Part shown: piece by piece, positions 8,900-17,550 of the stretch
Layout: every line of letters begins with the position of its first letter
Numbering within the stretch: the stretch's first letter is position 1
Assembly (NCBI RefSeq): GCF_032931615.1
Contig: NZ_CP136759.1
Location: 2,232,001-2,296,000, forward strand
DNA from: Palleronia sp. LCG004
Lineage (GTDB): Bacteria > Pseudomonadota > Alphaproteobacteria > Rhodobacterales > Rhodobacteraceae
Reading direction: 5' to 3'
DNA length: 64,000 nt
The notes under the pieces: model-generated
Databases searched by the model: none
Seen by the model: only the letters and a program-made list of their open reading frames with translations
What the model was told of the DNA's origin: nothing
Made by a program: the position numbers and the translations under genes

Positions 8900-10299
8900 C
8901 CTTCGCCAAGACCGGGCAGGATCTCGAGAATGGCGCGCCCGCCCTGCCCGACGCCGCCCTTTGGACGCGCGGGGGCAGCCTGCGGCTGCCAGCCATAGAT
9001 GTCGAAATGCGCGTATCGCACGGCCCCGCCCGCGAAGCGGCGCAGGAAGAGCGCGGCCGTGATCGCCCCCGCGAAGCCGCCGGAGGGCGCGTTGTCGAGA
9101 TCGGCGATACCGGGTTCGATCATCGTCTCGTAAGGCTCCCAGAAGGGAAGCCTCCAGACCGGATCGCCCACCGCGCGTCCGGCCGAAACCATTGCGTCGG
9201 CCAGTCCGTCGTCGTCGCAGAAGAGCGCCCCGAGATCGGGTCCGAGCGCCACGCGCGCCGCCCCTGTCAGCGTCGCCATGGAGACCATGAGGTCGGGCCT
9301 TTCCTCGGCCCCGAGCGCGAGCGCATCGGCCAGGACCAGCCGCCCTTCGGCATCGGTGTTGTTGATCTCGACGGAGGGGCCCTTGCGCGATCGCAGGATG
9401 TCGCCGGGCCGGAAGGCATCGCCCGAGACCGCGTTCTCGACCGCAGGCACGAGGACGCGCAGTCGCACCTCGAGGCCCAGCGCCATGATCATGTGCGCAA
9501 GCCCCAGCACGGTCGCAGCACCGCCCATGTCCTTCTTCATGAGCGCCATCGAAGATCCGGGCTTGAGGTTCAGGCCGCCCGTATCGAAGCACACCCCCTT
9601 GCCGACCAGCGTGACCGTCGGTCCCGATGTCCCCCAGCGCATGTCGATGAGCCGCGGCGCACGGTGCGGCGCGGCCGCCCTGCCGACCGTATGGATGAGC
9701 GGCAGATCGTTCGACAGAAGCTCCTCGCCCCGGATCACGGACATCTGCGCGCCGTGCCGGGTGGCCAGATCCTCGGCCGCTGCCTCGAGCTCGGCAGGTC
9801 CCATGTCGTTGGCCGGCGTGTTGATGAGATCGCGGGTCAGCGCCTCGCCGGCCGCGATCGCCGCGATGCGATCGGGATCGCACCCCTCCGGCGGAACGAG
9901 CCGGGCCTTCGGCGGCTCGGCACCGGCGTAACGGTCGAAGACGCATCCCGCCAGAAGCCAGCCGAGCGCCGCTTCCGCCTCCGCTCCGGGGGCAAGCCCA
10001 CTCTCGATCCGCCAGTCGCCTGCGGGCAGGGCCGCACGCGCCTGGGCAAGCGGGAACCGTCCGCGCGCACGCGACGTCGCATCGCCGAGACCGAAGAGCG
10101 CGCCGCCGATCCCGCCATCGGACCCCGGAAGGAGCAGGACGCGGCCCGCCTGCCCCGAGAACCCCGCGGCAGCGATCCAGTTTCGCCGTGCATCGTCCTG
10201 CCGGCCCAGCCAGTCGCCGAAGGTATCTGCGTCGATGAGGTGAAGCGGTCGGGTATCGGCCGCGTCCTGCGGCGCGAAGCCGGTCGAGAGGTCTTTCAT
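8896..10299 (-). CDS. leucyl aminopeptidase family protein (M17)
   Basis: A 467-aa cytoplasmic metallo-aminopeptidase. The C-terminal catalytic domain holds the two-metal site: GKGVCFDTGGLNLKP (Lys/Asp ligands), MKKDMGGAATVLG, and the family signature NNTDAEGRLVLADAL. The N-terminal ~150 residues form the smaller macro-like domain. It shares an ATGA overlap with the downstream NlpC/P60 gene. The pairing suggests a role in trimming cell-wall or oligopeptide products (inference). An 81-bp gap separates it from the upstream hypothetical gene on the same strand. Confidence 0.93.
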   Translation of the reverse strand: MKDLSTGFAPQDAADTRPLHLIDADTFGDWLGRQDDARRNWIAAAGFSGQAGRVLLLPGSDGGIGGALFGLGDATSRARGRFPLAQARAALPAGDWRIESGLAPGAEAEAALGWLLAGCVFDRYAGAEPPKARLVPPEGCDPDRIAAIAAGEALTRDLINTPANDMGPAELEAAAEDLATRHGAQMSVIRGEELLSNDLPLIHTVGRAAAPHRAPRLIDMRWGTSGPTVTLVGKGVCFDTGGLNLKPGSSMALMKKDMGGAATVLGLAHMIMALGLEVRLRVLVPAVENAVSGDAFRPGDILRSRKGPSVEINNTDAEGRLVLADALALGAEERPDLMVSMATLTGAARVALGPDLGALFCDDDGLADAMVSAGRAVGDPVWRLPFWEPYETMIEPGIADLDNAPSGGFAGAITAALFLRRFAGGAVRYAHFDIYGWQPQAAPARPKGGVGQGGRAILEILPGLGEG

Positions 10300-10380
10300 G
10301 AAATCGGTGCCTCGGATATCAGGTGTCGCGCCAAGCTAGCGCGCACGGGGACCGACCGAAACCCCCGCCCCACACCAGGA

Positions 10381-10761
10381 TCAGTAACGGGCGTCCTGCT
10401 GCTGCCACCCCACCGACACCACCTGATCGCCGAGCCGGATGAGCCGCGTCACATTCGCCGCAAGCGCGGCGACGTCGTGCCCGTGCGACAGCGCGACGAC
10501 ATGCCTGCAAACGCGGAAAAGCCTGTTGAGCCCGAGCGCATGCGCCTGATCGGCCAGCCAACGCGCCTGACGGGCAACCTCGTCGAACCGGCTTTCGCGA
10601 TACGCCACGGCGAGACGATCGAAGGCCACCCCGAGATCGTCGAGAAAGGCGTCCCAGCTTTCCAGCCCTTGATCTTGGACACGGCGCATCGCCGTTTCGC
10701 TGAATCGCTCCAGGTCGCAATGCACCGCTTCGCGCGGGCACAGCACGATCATCTCGCCCAT
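10381..10761 (-). CDS. hypothetical helical protein, possibly HPt-like
   Basis: A 126-aa protein that I do not recognise with certainty. It is largely alpha-helical (RFSETAMRRVQDQGLESWDAF, VARQARWLADQAHALGLNRLF, VCRHVVALSHGHDVAALAAN), with spacing reminiscent of histidine-phosphotransfer or four-helix proteins, and a short start MGEMIVLCPREAV. The Met at 10761 is chosen because AGAAGGAGA lies about 10 bases upstream; the frame is open 11 codons further. It is first in a likely minus-strand operon with the aminopeptidase and NlpC/P60 genes. Confidence 0.65.
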   Translation of the reverse strand: MGEMIVLCPREAVHCDLERFSETAMRRVQDQGLESWDAFLDDLGVAFDRLAVAYRESRFDEVARQARWLADQAHALGLNRLFRVCRHVVALSHGHDVAALAANVTRLIRLGDQVVSVGWQQQDARY

Positions 10762-10901
10762 ATGGGGGTTCTCCTTCTGCTCTCGGCGCATCATTCTCCC
10801 GGCGGGCTAACAAAGCGTTTTTGCCCGTCGTCATGAATGCTCGAAAATGCGTAAAAGGTCAGCTATCTGAACAACGGACCAGCAACCGAGAGGATTCTCA
10901 G

Positions 10902-11549
10902 ATGATCAAGGCCAAGCCGCTTCCGACTTTCCTCACGCAGAGATTCCATGGCTGGCGCGCGACGACCTTCGCCGAGAACCAGTCCTGGTACCGACGCCTG
11001 GCCGAGGAAGGGCAGCGCCCGCGGGTCATGGTCATTTCCTGCTGCGACAGCCGTGTCCACGTGACCTCGATCTTCGGGGCCGAGCAGGGCGAGTTCTTCA
11101 TACATCGCAACATCGCCAATCTCGTCCCCCCCTACGAGCCCGACGGAAATCAGCACGGCACGTCGGCTGCGATCGAATACGCCGTCACGGCCCTGCAGAT
11201 CACGAACCTGATCATCATGGGGCATTCGCGCTGCGGTGGCGTGCGGGGATGCTACGACATGTGTTCGGGATCGGCCCCCGAGCTCGAGAAGACGTCGAGC
11301 TTCGTGGGCCGCTGGATGGACCTGTTGCGTCCGGGTTTCGAGGCGCTCGAGGACGGGGACGAGGCGGCGCGGATCGAAGCGCTCGAGAAAGGCGCCGTGA
11401 AGGTCTCGCTCGCGAACCTGATGACCTTCCCCTTCGTGGCCGAGCGCGTCGACGACGGACGGTTGAGCCTGCACGGCCTCTACAACGACATCGTCGACGG
11501 AGAACTCTTCGCCTACGAGGCCGACGCCGACCGCTTCGTCAAGGTTTGA
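10902..11549 (+). CDS. beta-carbonic anhydrase
   Basis: A 215-aa zinc enzyme interconverting CO2 and bicarbonate. Zinc ligands are seen at Cys47 in CCDSRV, His108 and Cys111 in GHSRCGGV, with the Asp49/Arg51 dyad present. The length is normal for the beta class. The frame runs 27 codons upstream, but the Met at 10902 (MIKAKPLPTFLTQRFHGW) has the usual N-terminus and GAGAGGAT upstream. It is divergent from the minus-strand aminopeptidase operon. Supply of bicarbonate for carboxylases is the usual role. Confidence 0.93.
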   Translation: MIKAKPLPTFLTQRFHGWRATTFAENQSWYRRLAEEGQRPRVMVISCCDSRVHVTSIFGAEQGEFFIHRNIANLVPPYEPDGNQHGTSAAIEYAVTALQITNLIIMGHSRCGGVRGCYDMCSGSAPELEKTSSFVGRWMDLLRPGFEALEDGDEAARIEALEKGAVKVSLANLMTFPFVAERVDDGRLSLHGLYNDIVDGELFAYEADADRFVKV

Positions 11550-11616
11550 GCATCCCCCGCGCGCGCCCGAAAGAAGGCGCGCGCATCGGCCAAGATCGCA
11601 ACATGTCCCGCTGCCC

Positions 11617-11763
11617 TCAGGCGGCGAGCGGAGGCAGCGCGATCAGCTCGTCCTGCAGTATGGCCTCGATCTCGTGCCGATCGACCCGTCGGACTGATTT
11701 GCGCGGCGCGCCGTCGCGTAGTTCGTTGATTGATTTGCGGTCGCCGAAGATAATTTGCAGCAT
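11617..11763 (-). CDS. small hypothetical protein (48 aa)
   Basis: An ORF of 48 codons starting MLQIIFGDRKSINELRDG and ending ELIALPPLAA. It is proposed because the ATG is preceded by a good purine-rich AAGGGGAA about 6 bases upstream and the composition looks protein-like (charged middle, no low-complexity). No family is recognised and no membrane segment is present. It is convergent with the carbonic anhydrase gene. The open frame extends a further 21 codons upstream, but those look non-coding. Confidence 0.4.
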   Translation of the reverse strand: MLQIIFGDRKSINELRDGAPRKSVRRVDRHEIEAILQDELIALPPLAA

Positions 11764-11970
11764 CTGGTTTCCCCTTCTTATTCCGACGCTCATTTTCGCA
11801 CGCGTCGTTGGCCCGGTTTTGACCATGAAAGGGTTGGCGATTGGTTTCCGGATTCCAGACGATTGGATGGATCACCCCGGAATACGGCAAACCCTTGTCG
11901 AGATTGCGTTTTCCGGGGCGCGAATTATCTAGGATTTAATTAGATAGCATCGCGTTTTTCGCCCTTTCAA

Positions 11971-12009
11971 CCTTGGCGATATCAAAGCCCGATTGGGCAT
12001 TCGCCAAGG
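11971..12009 (-). terminator. nested hairpin downstream of asd
   Basis: The inverted repeat CCTTGGCGA/TCGCCAAGG (9 bp) encloses a second short hairpin GCCC-gatt-GGGC. It lies 20 bp beyond the asd stop codon on the minus strand. There is no strong T-run after it, so it may end transcription only weakly or protect the mRNA 3' end. Confidence 0.45.
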
Positions 12010-12028
12010 CTGCAAGACAATACCGAAT

Positions 12029-13051
12029 TCAGGCCTTCTTGAGAACTTCCCGGCCCAGAAGTTCGGCGATCTGCACCGCATTGAGCGCGGCACCCTTCCG
12101 AAGATTGTCGCTGACACACCACAGATTGAGGCCGTTCTCGACCGTCGGATCCTGACGGATGCGGCTGATGAAGGTGGCGAAATCGCCCACGCATTCGATG
12201 GGGGTCACGTATCCACCATCCTCGCGCTTGTCGATGACCATGAGGCCCGGTGCCTCGCGCAGGATGTCGCGCGCCTCGTCCTCGTCGAGGAAATCCTCGA
12301 ACTCGATGTTGATCGCCTCGGAATGGCCGACGAAGACCGGGACCCGAACGCAGGTCGCCGTCACCTTGATCTTCGGATCGACGATCTTCTTGGTCTCGGC
12401 GACCATCTTCCATTCTTCCTTGGTCTCGCCGGAATCGAGGAACACGTCGATATGCGGGATGACGTTGAAGGCGATCTGCTTGGTGAACTTCACCGGCGGC
12501 TTGTCGTCGGTGGGGTTGTAGATCGACTTCGTCTGATCCCAGAGCTCGTCGATTCCTTCCTTCCCGGCCCCCGAAACCGATTGGTAGGTGCTGACGACGA
12601 CGCGCTTGATCCGCGCACGGTCATGCAGCGGCTTCAGGGCCACGACCATCTGCGCCGTCGAGCAGTTGGGGTTCGCGATGATGTTCTTCTTGGCATAGCC
12701 ATGAACGGCCTGGGGATTCACCTCGGGCACGATCAACGGGATGTCCGGATCGTACCGATAGAGAGAGCTGTTGTCGATGACGACACATCCGGCCTTGGCG
12801 GCACGCGGCGCGTGGATCTTCGTGGCGTCGGACCCGATGGCGAAAAGGGCCATGTCGAAGCCGGTGAAATCGAACTGCTCGAGATCCCTCGTCTTCAGCG
12901 TCTGGTCGCCATAACTGATTTCCGTGCCCTGCGACTTGCGCGACGCAAGCGCCACCACCTCGTCGGCAGGAAACTGGCGCTCGGCCAGGATATTCAGCAT
13001 TTCGCGGCCCACATTGCCTGTGGCCCCGGCGACGGCGATCCGATAGCCCAT
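12029..13051 (-). CDS. asd: aspartate-semialdehyde dehydrogenase
   Basis: A 340-aa enzyme that reduces aspartyl phosphate to aspartate semialdehyde with NADPH, the branch point to lysine/DAP, threonine and methionine. The N-terminal Rossmann motif GATGNVG (residues 9-15), the catalytic Cys130 in NPNCSTAQ and the substrate-binding TYQSVSGAGKEG are present. Full length. It is a single minus-strand gene; three further DAP-pathway genes (dapD, dapE, dapF) lie within the next 22 kb. A hairpin follows the stop. Confidence 0.96.
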   Translation of the reverse strand: MGYRIAVAGATGNVGREMLNILAERQFPADEVVALASRKSQGTEISYGDQTLKTRDLEQFDFTGFDMALFAIGSDATKIHAPRAAKAGCVVIDNSSLYRYDPDIPLIVPEVNPQAVHGYAKKNIIANPNCSTAQMVVALKPLHDRARIKRVVVSTYQSVSGAGKEGIDELWDQTKSIYNPTDDKPPVKFTKQIAFNVIPHIDVFLDSGETKEEWKMVAETKKIVDPKIKVTATCVRVPVFVGHSEAINIEFEDFLDEDEARDILREAPGLMVIDKREDGGYVTPIECVGDFATFISRIRQDPTVENGLNLWCVSDNLRKGAALNAVQIAELLGREVLKKA

Positions 13052-13176
13052 GACGATCCTCGCTGGTGAAAGACGCGTCCCCTTAGACCATAGCCGAGCC
13101 CGGCGAAAGGGCGGACGATGGACAAACGCCGGATCGCGCTACTATCCTGGTTATCGAACCCTAGGAGAGTTGGCCC

Positions 13177-13254
13177 ATGTATTTCATCGTCCTGATCATC
13201 CTCGTCATCCTGCTCGCCGTGACGGTCCTCGGCTACATCTCGACGGGCCGCTGA
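13177..13254 (+). CDS. 25-aa single-pass membrane peptide
   Basis: A very short ORF, MYFIVLIILVILLAVTVLGY followed by ISTGR: essentially one transmembrane helix with a basic end. It has a clear AGGAGAG ribosome site about 7 bases before the ATG, unusual for a chance ORF. It sits between the divergently oriented asd start and the 3' end of the phosphoesterase gene. No function can be assigned; single-helix peptides of this type often bind larger membrane complexes. Confidence 0.55.
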   Translation: MYFIVLIILVILLAVTVLGYISTGR

Positions 13255-13275
13255 TACCGGGGGCGGGCGCCGCGC

Positions 13276-14073
13276 TCAGGCGACCGGCGGAAGCGGAACC
13301 CGCCCGCGGCGCTCGCTCAGCGTGAATGCATTTCCGCCGTCGAGTGCGACGGGCACGAGCGGATTGCCGTAGCCCGCGCCGCCATCGACGTTGATGCGGT
13401 TGCCGTAATTCTCCGGCGCGTCGAGCGCGGTGTGTCCGTGAACGACCATTTTGCCGTGATCGCGCGTATCCTCAAGCCAGCCCTCGCGAATCCAGAGCAG
13501 ATCGTCCTCGTCCTGCTCCTCGAGAGGGATGCCGGGGCGCAAGCCCGCATGGACGAAGAGGTATCCATCCTCGACATGCCAGAGCGGCCGCTGCGCGAGA
13601 AACTGCAGATGCGATTGCGGCACCGCCTCGCGCGCGCGGATGATCAGTTCCTGCGGATCCAGCAGATCGCCCGCCACCTGATAGGATGCGAGCGTCTCGA
13701 TCCCGCCATTGGCCTGATGGAGAAACGCGGCCCCTTCCCCACCGAGCCCGTAGGAACCGAGCGTCGACGGGCCGCCGAGCCGCTTGTTCATCCAAGACAA
13801 CCCCGACTTGATGCGGTCGTCGTTCTCGAGCCCGTCCGTCAGGAACCGCTCGAACATGCGGTCGTGATTGCCCTTGACGCAAACCCAGTTGCGACCCTCG
13901 GCCAGCCCTCCGATCAACCTGTCGAGGACACCGCGGCTGTCTGGTCCGCGATCGGTGTAATCTCCCAGGAAAACGATGCGGGCGTCGCGCCCGCCGTCAT
14001 TCTCGACGAGCGAGAGCGCCCGGTCGAGTTCGCCGGATTGACCGTGAATGTCGCCGATCGCATAGATCGTCAT
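13276..14073 (-). CDS. metallophosphoesterase / PPP-type protein phosphatase
   Basis: A 265-aa calcineurin-like phosphoesterase. The metal-binding motifs follow in order: GDIHGQ (residues 6-11), GDYTDRGPDS, GNHDRMFERF, and a late VVHGHTALD. This order and spacing match bacterial serine/threonine (lambda PPase/PrpA-like) phosphatases and ApaH relatives; the physiological substrate is not known. The frame is open far upstream, but the Met at 14073 directly precedes TIYAIGDIHG. It lies 103 bp downstream of serA on the same strand. Confidence 0.88.
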   Translation of the reverse strand: MTIYAIGDIHGQSGELDRALSLVENDGGRDARIVFLGDYTDRGPDSRGVLDRLIGGLAEGRNWVCVKGNHDRMFERFLTDGLENDDRIKSGLSWMNKRLGGPSTLGSYGLGGEGAAFLHQANGGIETLASYQVAGDLLDPQELIIRAREAVPQSHLQFLAQRPLWHVEDGYLFVHAGLRPGIPLEEQDEDDLLWIREGWLEDTRDHGKMVVHGHTALDAPENYGNRINVDGGAGYGNPLVPVALDGGNAFTLSERRGRVPLPPVA

Positions 14074-14176
14074 CGTCGCCCTTCCTTCGTGATGCCGAAG
14101 GGGCGACTGCGCGCCGCCCCCTCTTTGCTTTTCAAAATACGCACGGCCCGCCATGGGCCACAAGCGGACCGGCGAC

Positions 14177-15772
14177 CTATTCGACCGCGAATTGCAGCGG
14201 ACGGATCTGCTGGAAGAGCCCCGTGTCGCGCAGTTTCCCCAGAACGTCCTGCGGTGGCTGTTCGTCGAGATAGAGCAGGGCGATCGCCTGTTTGCCACGC
14301 TCCGACCGGCCCAGCGTGAAGTTCGCGATATTGACGCCGTTCTGCCCGAGCGTCTGGCCGAGCGTGCCGATCACGCCCGCACGGTCCTCGTTCGTGGTAT
14401 AGAGCATGTGCGCACCCACTTCGGCGTCGATGTTGATGCCCTTGATCTGGATGAAGCGCGGCTTGCCATCGCTGAAGACCGTGCCCGCGATCGAGCGTTC
14501 GCGCGTCGGCGTCTGCACCAGGATCTTGATGTAGCCCTCGAAGACGCCGGTCTGATCCTGGGTGGTCGTCGCGATCTCGATTCCGCGATCGCGCGCCAGG
14601 ATAGGTGCCGAGACCATGTTGACGTCGGGATTGACCGACCGCATCAGCCCCGCGATGGCAGAAATGTTGAGCGCGGCGGTGTTCATCGTCGCCGCCCGGC
14701 CGTCATAGGTGATGGTGATCCGTTCGATCCCCTCCTCGGTCAGCTGGCCGCAGAAGGCCCCCAGATGCTCGGCGAGCTTCAGCCAAGGCCCCATGATCTT
14801 GGCCTCTTCGGCGGTGACCGACGGCATGTTGAGCGCGTTCGTCACGGCCCCCGTCAACAGGTAATCCGACATCTGCTCGGCCACCTGCAGCGCCACGTTC
14901 TCCTGCGCCTCCGTGGTCGATGCCCCGAGATGCGGGGTCACGACGACGTTCTCGAGCCCGAAGAGCGGGGAATTCGTCGCGGGTTCCTCGGCGAATACGT
15001 CGAAGCCCGCGCCCGCGACGCGGCCCTCCTTGATCGCCTCGGCCAGTGCCTCCTCGTCGACGAGCCCGCCCCGCGCGCAGTTCACCACACGGACGCCCGG
15101 TTTCAGCTTGGCGATGTTCTCGCGCGACAGGATGTTTCGGGTCTTGTCGGTCAGCGGCACGTGCAGCGTGATGAAATCGGCGGCCCCGAGAAGCTCGTCG
15201 AGCTCGACCTTGCGCACGCCCAGCTGGTCGGCACGCTCCTCTGTCAGGAAGGGGTCATAGGCGATGACCTTCATCCTGAGCCCGCGCGCGCGGTCGATGA
15301 CGACCGAGCCGATATTGCCCGCGCCGATCACGCCCAGCGTCTTGGCGGTCAGCTCCACCCCCATGAAACGCGACTTTTCCCACTTGCCGGAATGGGTCGA
15401 GGCATTCGCCTCGGGGATCTGGCGGGCGACCGCCATCATCAGCGAAATCGCGTGTTCGGCCGTGGTGATCGAGTTGCCGAAAGGCGTATTCATCACGATC
15501 ACGCCCTTCTTCGAGGCGGCCGGAATGTCGACATTGTCGACACCGATCCCGGCGCGGCCGATCACCTTCAGCCGGCCGGCCTTTTCGAGCAGCGTCGGCG
15601 TGACCTTGGTGGCCGAACGGATGGCGAGGCCGTCATACTGGTCGATCACCTCGGCGAGCTTGTCCTTGTCCTTGCCGATAGAGGGATCGAACGTGACGTC
15701 GATGCCGCGGTCGCGGAAGATCTGGACGGCGGTGTCGCTGAGCTTGTCGGAAACGAGAACTTTGGGGGCCAT
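14177..15772 (-). CDS. serA: D-3-phosphoglycerate dehydrogenase
   Basis: A 531-aa enzyme for the first committed step of serine synthesis (3-phosphoglycerate to 3-phosphohydroxypyruvate, NAD-linked). It is the long form: substrate/NAD domains with GAGNIGSVV and the NCARGGLVDE and HLGAST elements, an intervening ASB domain, and a C-terminal ACT domain (about 455-531) that normally binds serine as feedback inhibitor. The ATG at 15772 has GGAG 8 bases upstream; a GTG three codons earlier overlaps that site and is rejected. It lies 111 bp downstream of serC, same strand. Confidence 0.96.
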   Translation of the reverse strand: MAPKVLVSDKLSDTAVQIFRDRGIDVTFDPSIGKDKDKLAEVIDQYDGLAIRSATKVTPTLLEKAGRLKVIGRAGIGVDNVDIPAASKKGVIVMNTPFGNSITTAEHAISLMMAVARQIPEANASTHSGKWEKSRFMGVELTAKTLGVIGAGNIGSVVIDRARGLRMKVIAYDPFLTEERADQLGVRKVELDELLGAADFITLHVPLTDKTRNILSRENIAKLKPGVRVVNCARGGLVDEEALAEAIKEGRVAGAGFDVFAEEPATNSPLFGLENVVVTPHLGASTTEAQENVALQVAEQMSDYLLTGAVTNALNMPSVTAEEAKIMGPWLKLAEHLGAFCGQLTEEGIERITITYDGRAATMNTAALNISAIAGLMRSVNPDVNMVSAPILARDRGIEIATTTQDQTGVFEGYIKILVQTPTRERSIAGTVFSDGKPRFIQIKGINIDAEVGAHMLYTTNEDRAGVIGTLGQTLGQNGVNIANFTLGRSERGKQAIALLYLDEQPPQDVLGKLRDTGLFQQIRPLQFAVE

Positions 15773-15806
15773 GTCAGGCACTCCTTCGAAAGGATCGCGA
15801 ACTCAT

Positions 15807-15867
15807 GCCCCGGGCCTGACCCGGAGCTTCGCGGAAAGGGAGAGAGGCCCCGGGCCAGGCCCGGGGC
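15807..15867. repeat. GC-rich inverted repeat in the serC-serA gap
   Basis: A perfect 12-bp inverted repeat (GCCCCGGGCCTG at 15807-15818; CAGGCCCGGGGC at 15856-15867) with a 37-bp spacer, and a second self-complementary GGCCCCGGGCC inside it. It looks like the CCCGGG-type palindromic intergenic repeats often seen in alphaproteobacteria. Located between serC and serA, it could attenuate or process the operon mRNA. Confidence 0.6.
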
Positions 15868-15883
15868 GAAACGGTCACGGATG

Positions 15884-17035
15884 TCAGGCGGCGGCGCGCC
15901 GGTCGAGCTCGGCATGATAGGCCCAGTCGATCCATGGCATCAGCGCCTCGAGATCCGCAGTCTCGATCGTGCCACCGCACCAGATCCTGAGGCCCGGAGG
16001 CGCATCGCGATAGCTGCCGACATCGAGCGCGACGCCCTCGGCGTCGAGACGCTTGACGACGGCCTTCGCGAAATCCGCGTCGCCCGCGACCGCCGGATCG
16101 GTGAAGGCAAGGCAGACCGACGTGTTGGACCGTGTCGCGGGATCAGTGGCGAGGTTGCCGATCCAGTCGCGCCCCTCGCAGAAATCCCAGACGACATTCG
16201 CGTTGCGGTTCGCGCGATCGAACAGACCGTTCAGGCCACCCACCGAACGTGCCCAGGCGAGGGCCTGGAGATAATCCTCGACGCAAAGCATCGAGGGCGT
16301 GTTGATCGTCTCGCCACGGAAGATCCCCTCGTTGAGCTTGCCGCCCTTCGTGAGGCGAAAGATCTTGGGCAGGGGCCACGCTGGGGTGTAGCTTTCGAGC
16401 CGTTCGACGGCGCGGGGGCTCAGGATCAACATGCCATGCGCGGCCTCGCCGCCCAGCACCTTCTGCCACGAGAAGGTCACGACATCGAGCTTGTCCCAGG
16501 GCAGATCCTGCGCGAAGGCGGCCGACGTCGCGTCGCAGAGCGTGAGACCGGCGCGGTCGGCGGGAATCATGTTGCCGTCCGGCATGCGGACGCCGCTCGT
16601 CGTGCCGTTCCAGGTGAAGCAGACGTCGCGGTCGTAATCGAGCGCGGACATGTCGACGATCTCGCCGTACTCGGCCTCGTGGACGCGCGCGTCGAGTTTC
16701 AGCTGCTTGACCGCATCCGTGACCCAGCCGGAACCGAAGCTCTCCCAGGCGACCATCTCGCAGGGGCGTTCGCCCAGCATGGTCCACATCGCCATCTCGA
16801 AGGCACCGGTATCGGAGGCCGGCACGATGCCGATACGATATCCGTCCGGAACGCCCAGCATCTCGCGCGTCTCGTCGATCGCCTGGGCGAGCTTCGACTT
16901 GCCGATCGAGGCGCGATGCGAACGGCCGAGCGGCGCGTCAGAGAGCGTCGAAAGATCGAATGTAGGGGGTTTGGCACAGGGGCCGGATGAAAAGCGCGGA
17001 TTGCCCGGCCGCGCGGCCGGAAGCGACGTCGCCAT
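15884..17035 (-). CDS. serC: phosphoserine aminotransferase
   Basis: A 383-aa PLP enzyme that transaminates 3-phosphohydroxypyruvate to phosphoserine, the second serine-synthesis step. The PLP-lysine is in [18 protein letters not shown], and the alphaproteobacterial-type start [16 protein letters not shown] is present. The Met at 17035 is preceded by GGAAGGA, 8 bases upstream. It is the first gene of the serC-serA operon. Its leader contains a structure that can mask the ribosome site (see 17044-17077). Confidence 0.95.
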   Translation of the reverse strand: MATSLPAARPGNPRFSSGPCAKPPTFDLSTLSDAPLGRSHRASIGKSKLAQAIDETREMLGVPDGYRIGIVPASDTGAFEMAMWTMLGERPCEMVAWESFGSGWVTDAVKQLKLDARVHEAEYGEIVDMSALDYDRDVCFTWNGTTSGVRMPDGNMIPADRAGLTLCDATSAAFAQDLPWDKLDVVTFSWQKVLGGEAAHGMLILSPRAVERLESYTPAWPLPKIFRLTKGGKLNEGIFRGETINTPSMLCVEDYLQALAWARSVGGLNGLFDRANRNANVVWDFCEGRDWIGNLATDPATRSNTSVCLAFTDPAVAGDADFAKAVVKRLDAEGVALDVGSYRDAPPGLRIWCGGTIETADLEALMPWIDWAYHAELDRRAAA

Positions 17036-17043
17036 TACTGGTA

Positions 17044-17077
17044 TCCTTCCAGATATATGCCCTTCGTTGGGGAAGGG
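17044..17077 (-). promoter_or_regulatory. structured serC 5' leader, candidate serC RNA motif
   Basis: On the minus-strand transcript the leader has a hairpin CCCTTC-cccaac-GAAGGG (17077-17060) just upstream of the ribosome site GGAAGGA (17050-17044). The 5' arm contains CCTTCC, which can pair either with GAAGGG of the hairpin or with the GGAAGG of the ribosome site. These are mutually exclusive folds that would switch translation. A conserved 'serC' RNA motif is known upstream of serC-serA operons in alphaproteobacteria; I cannot align to its covariance model, so identity is an inference from position and structure. Confidence 0.55.
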
Positions 17078-17550
17078 TGTCCCGCCGCCGCACATACGGA
17101 CAGTTCGACGGAGAGGCAAGAGATTCCGATTGCGAAGTGTTCGTCCCTCGCAAGACATGCAGACCCCCGCATTCTGCAATGAAGCGGAGACCGCTTCGGC
17201 ATTCGTCACGCACCGGGATATTTCGCATCGGACGCCGGGATGTGAATCGAGGAGCCTGGGCAGGACGGTCGCGACGGTGCAGCCCTGAGAAAAACAGCGG
17301 AACCTTTTTTCCGAGCGCGACCGAGCCAGCGGAATCCGCCTTCCTGTCCTTGGGCCCACAAGCGCGCGGGCCTCCGGTCCGGTATGCTCCCGGAATCACC
17401 GATCCTCGAACCGGGGGCGACGATACCCTCGGCCATTCCCCTTTTTCCCGATTGTCCGAGGGTTGGTGCCCGACCCGGGCGACGGAGCGGTGTCCGTCGG
17501 CCGCAGGACGGGATATGGACGCCTCGAATGTCAGCAAGCGGAGCGCGCCC
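17078..17550. other. long divergent intergenic region between serC and serB
   Basis: About 470 bp without a convincing gene. It must hold the promoters for the serC-serA operon (leftward) and serB (rightward). A perfect 7-bp hairpin GAAGCGG-aga-CCGCTTC is at 17181-17197, and a weaker CGGAA...TTCCG element lies around 17298-17313. Open frames crossing the region have no ribosome sites or recognisable composition. Confidence 0.5.

Noticed and set aside
14104..14124. GC-rich dyad after serA as a terminator
   Set aside because: On the serA strand the stem is not followed by T residues; too weak to list as a terminator.
14153..16990. 945-codon open frame on the plus strand
   Set aside because: It is antisense to the intact serA and serC genes; high GC at third positions keeps the opposite frame open. 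Composition is Arg/Asp/His-rich and resembles no family.
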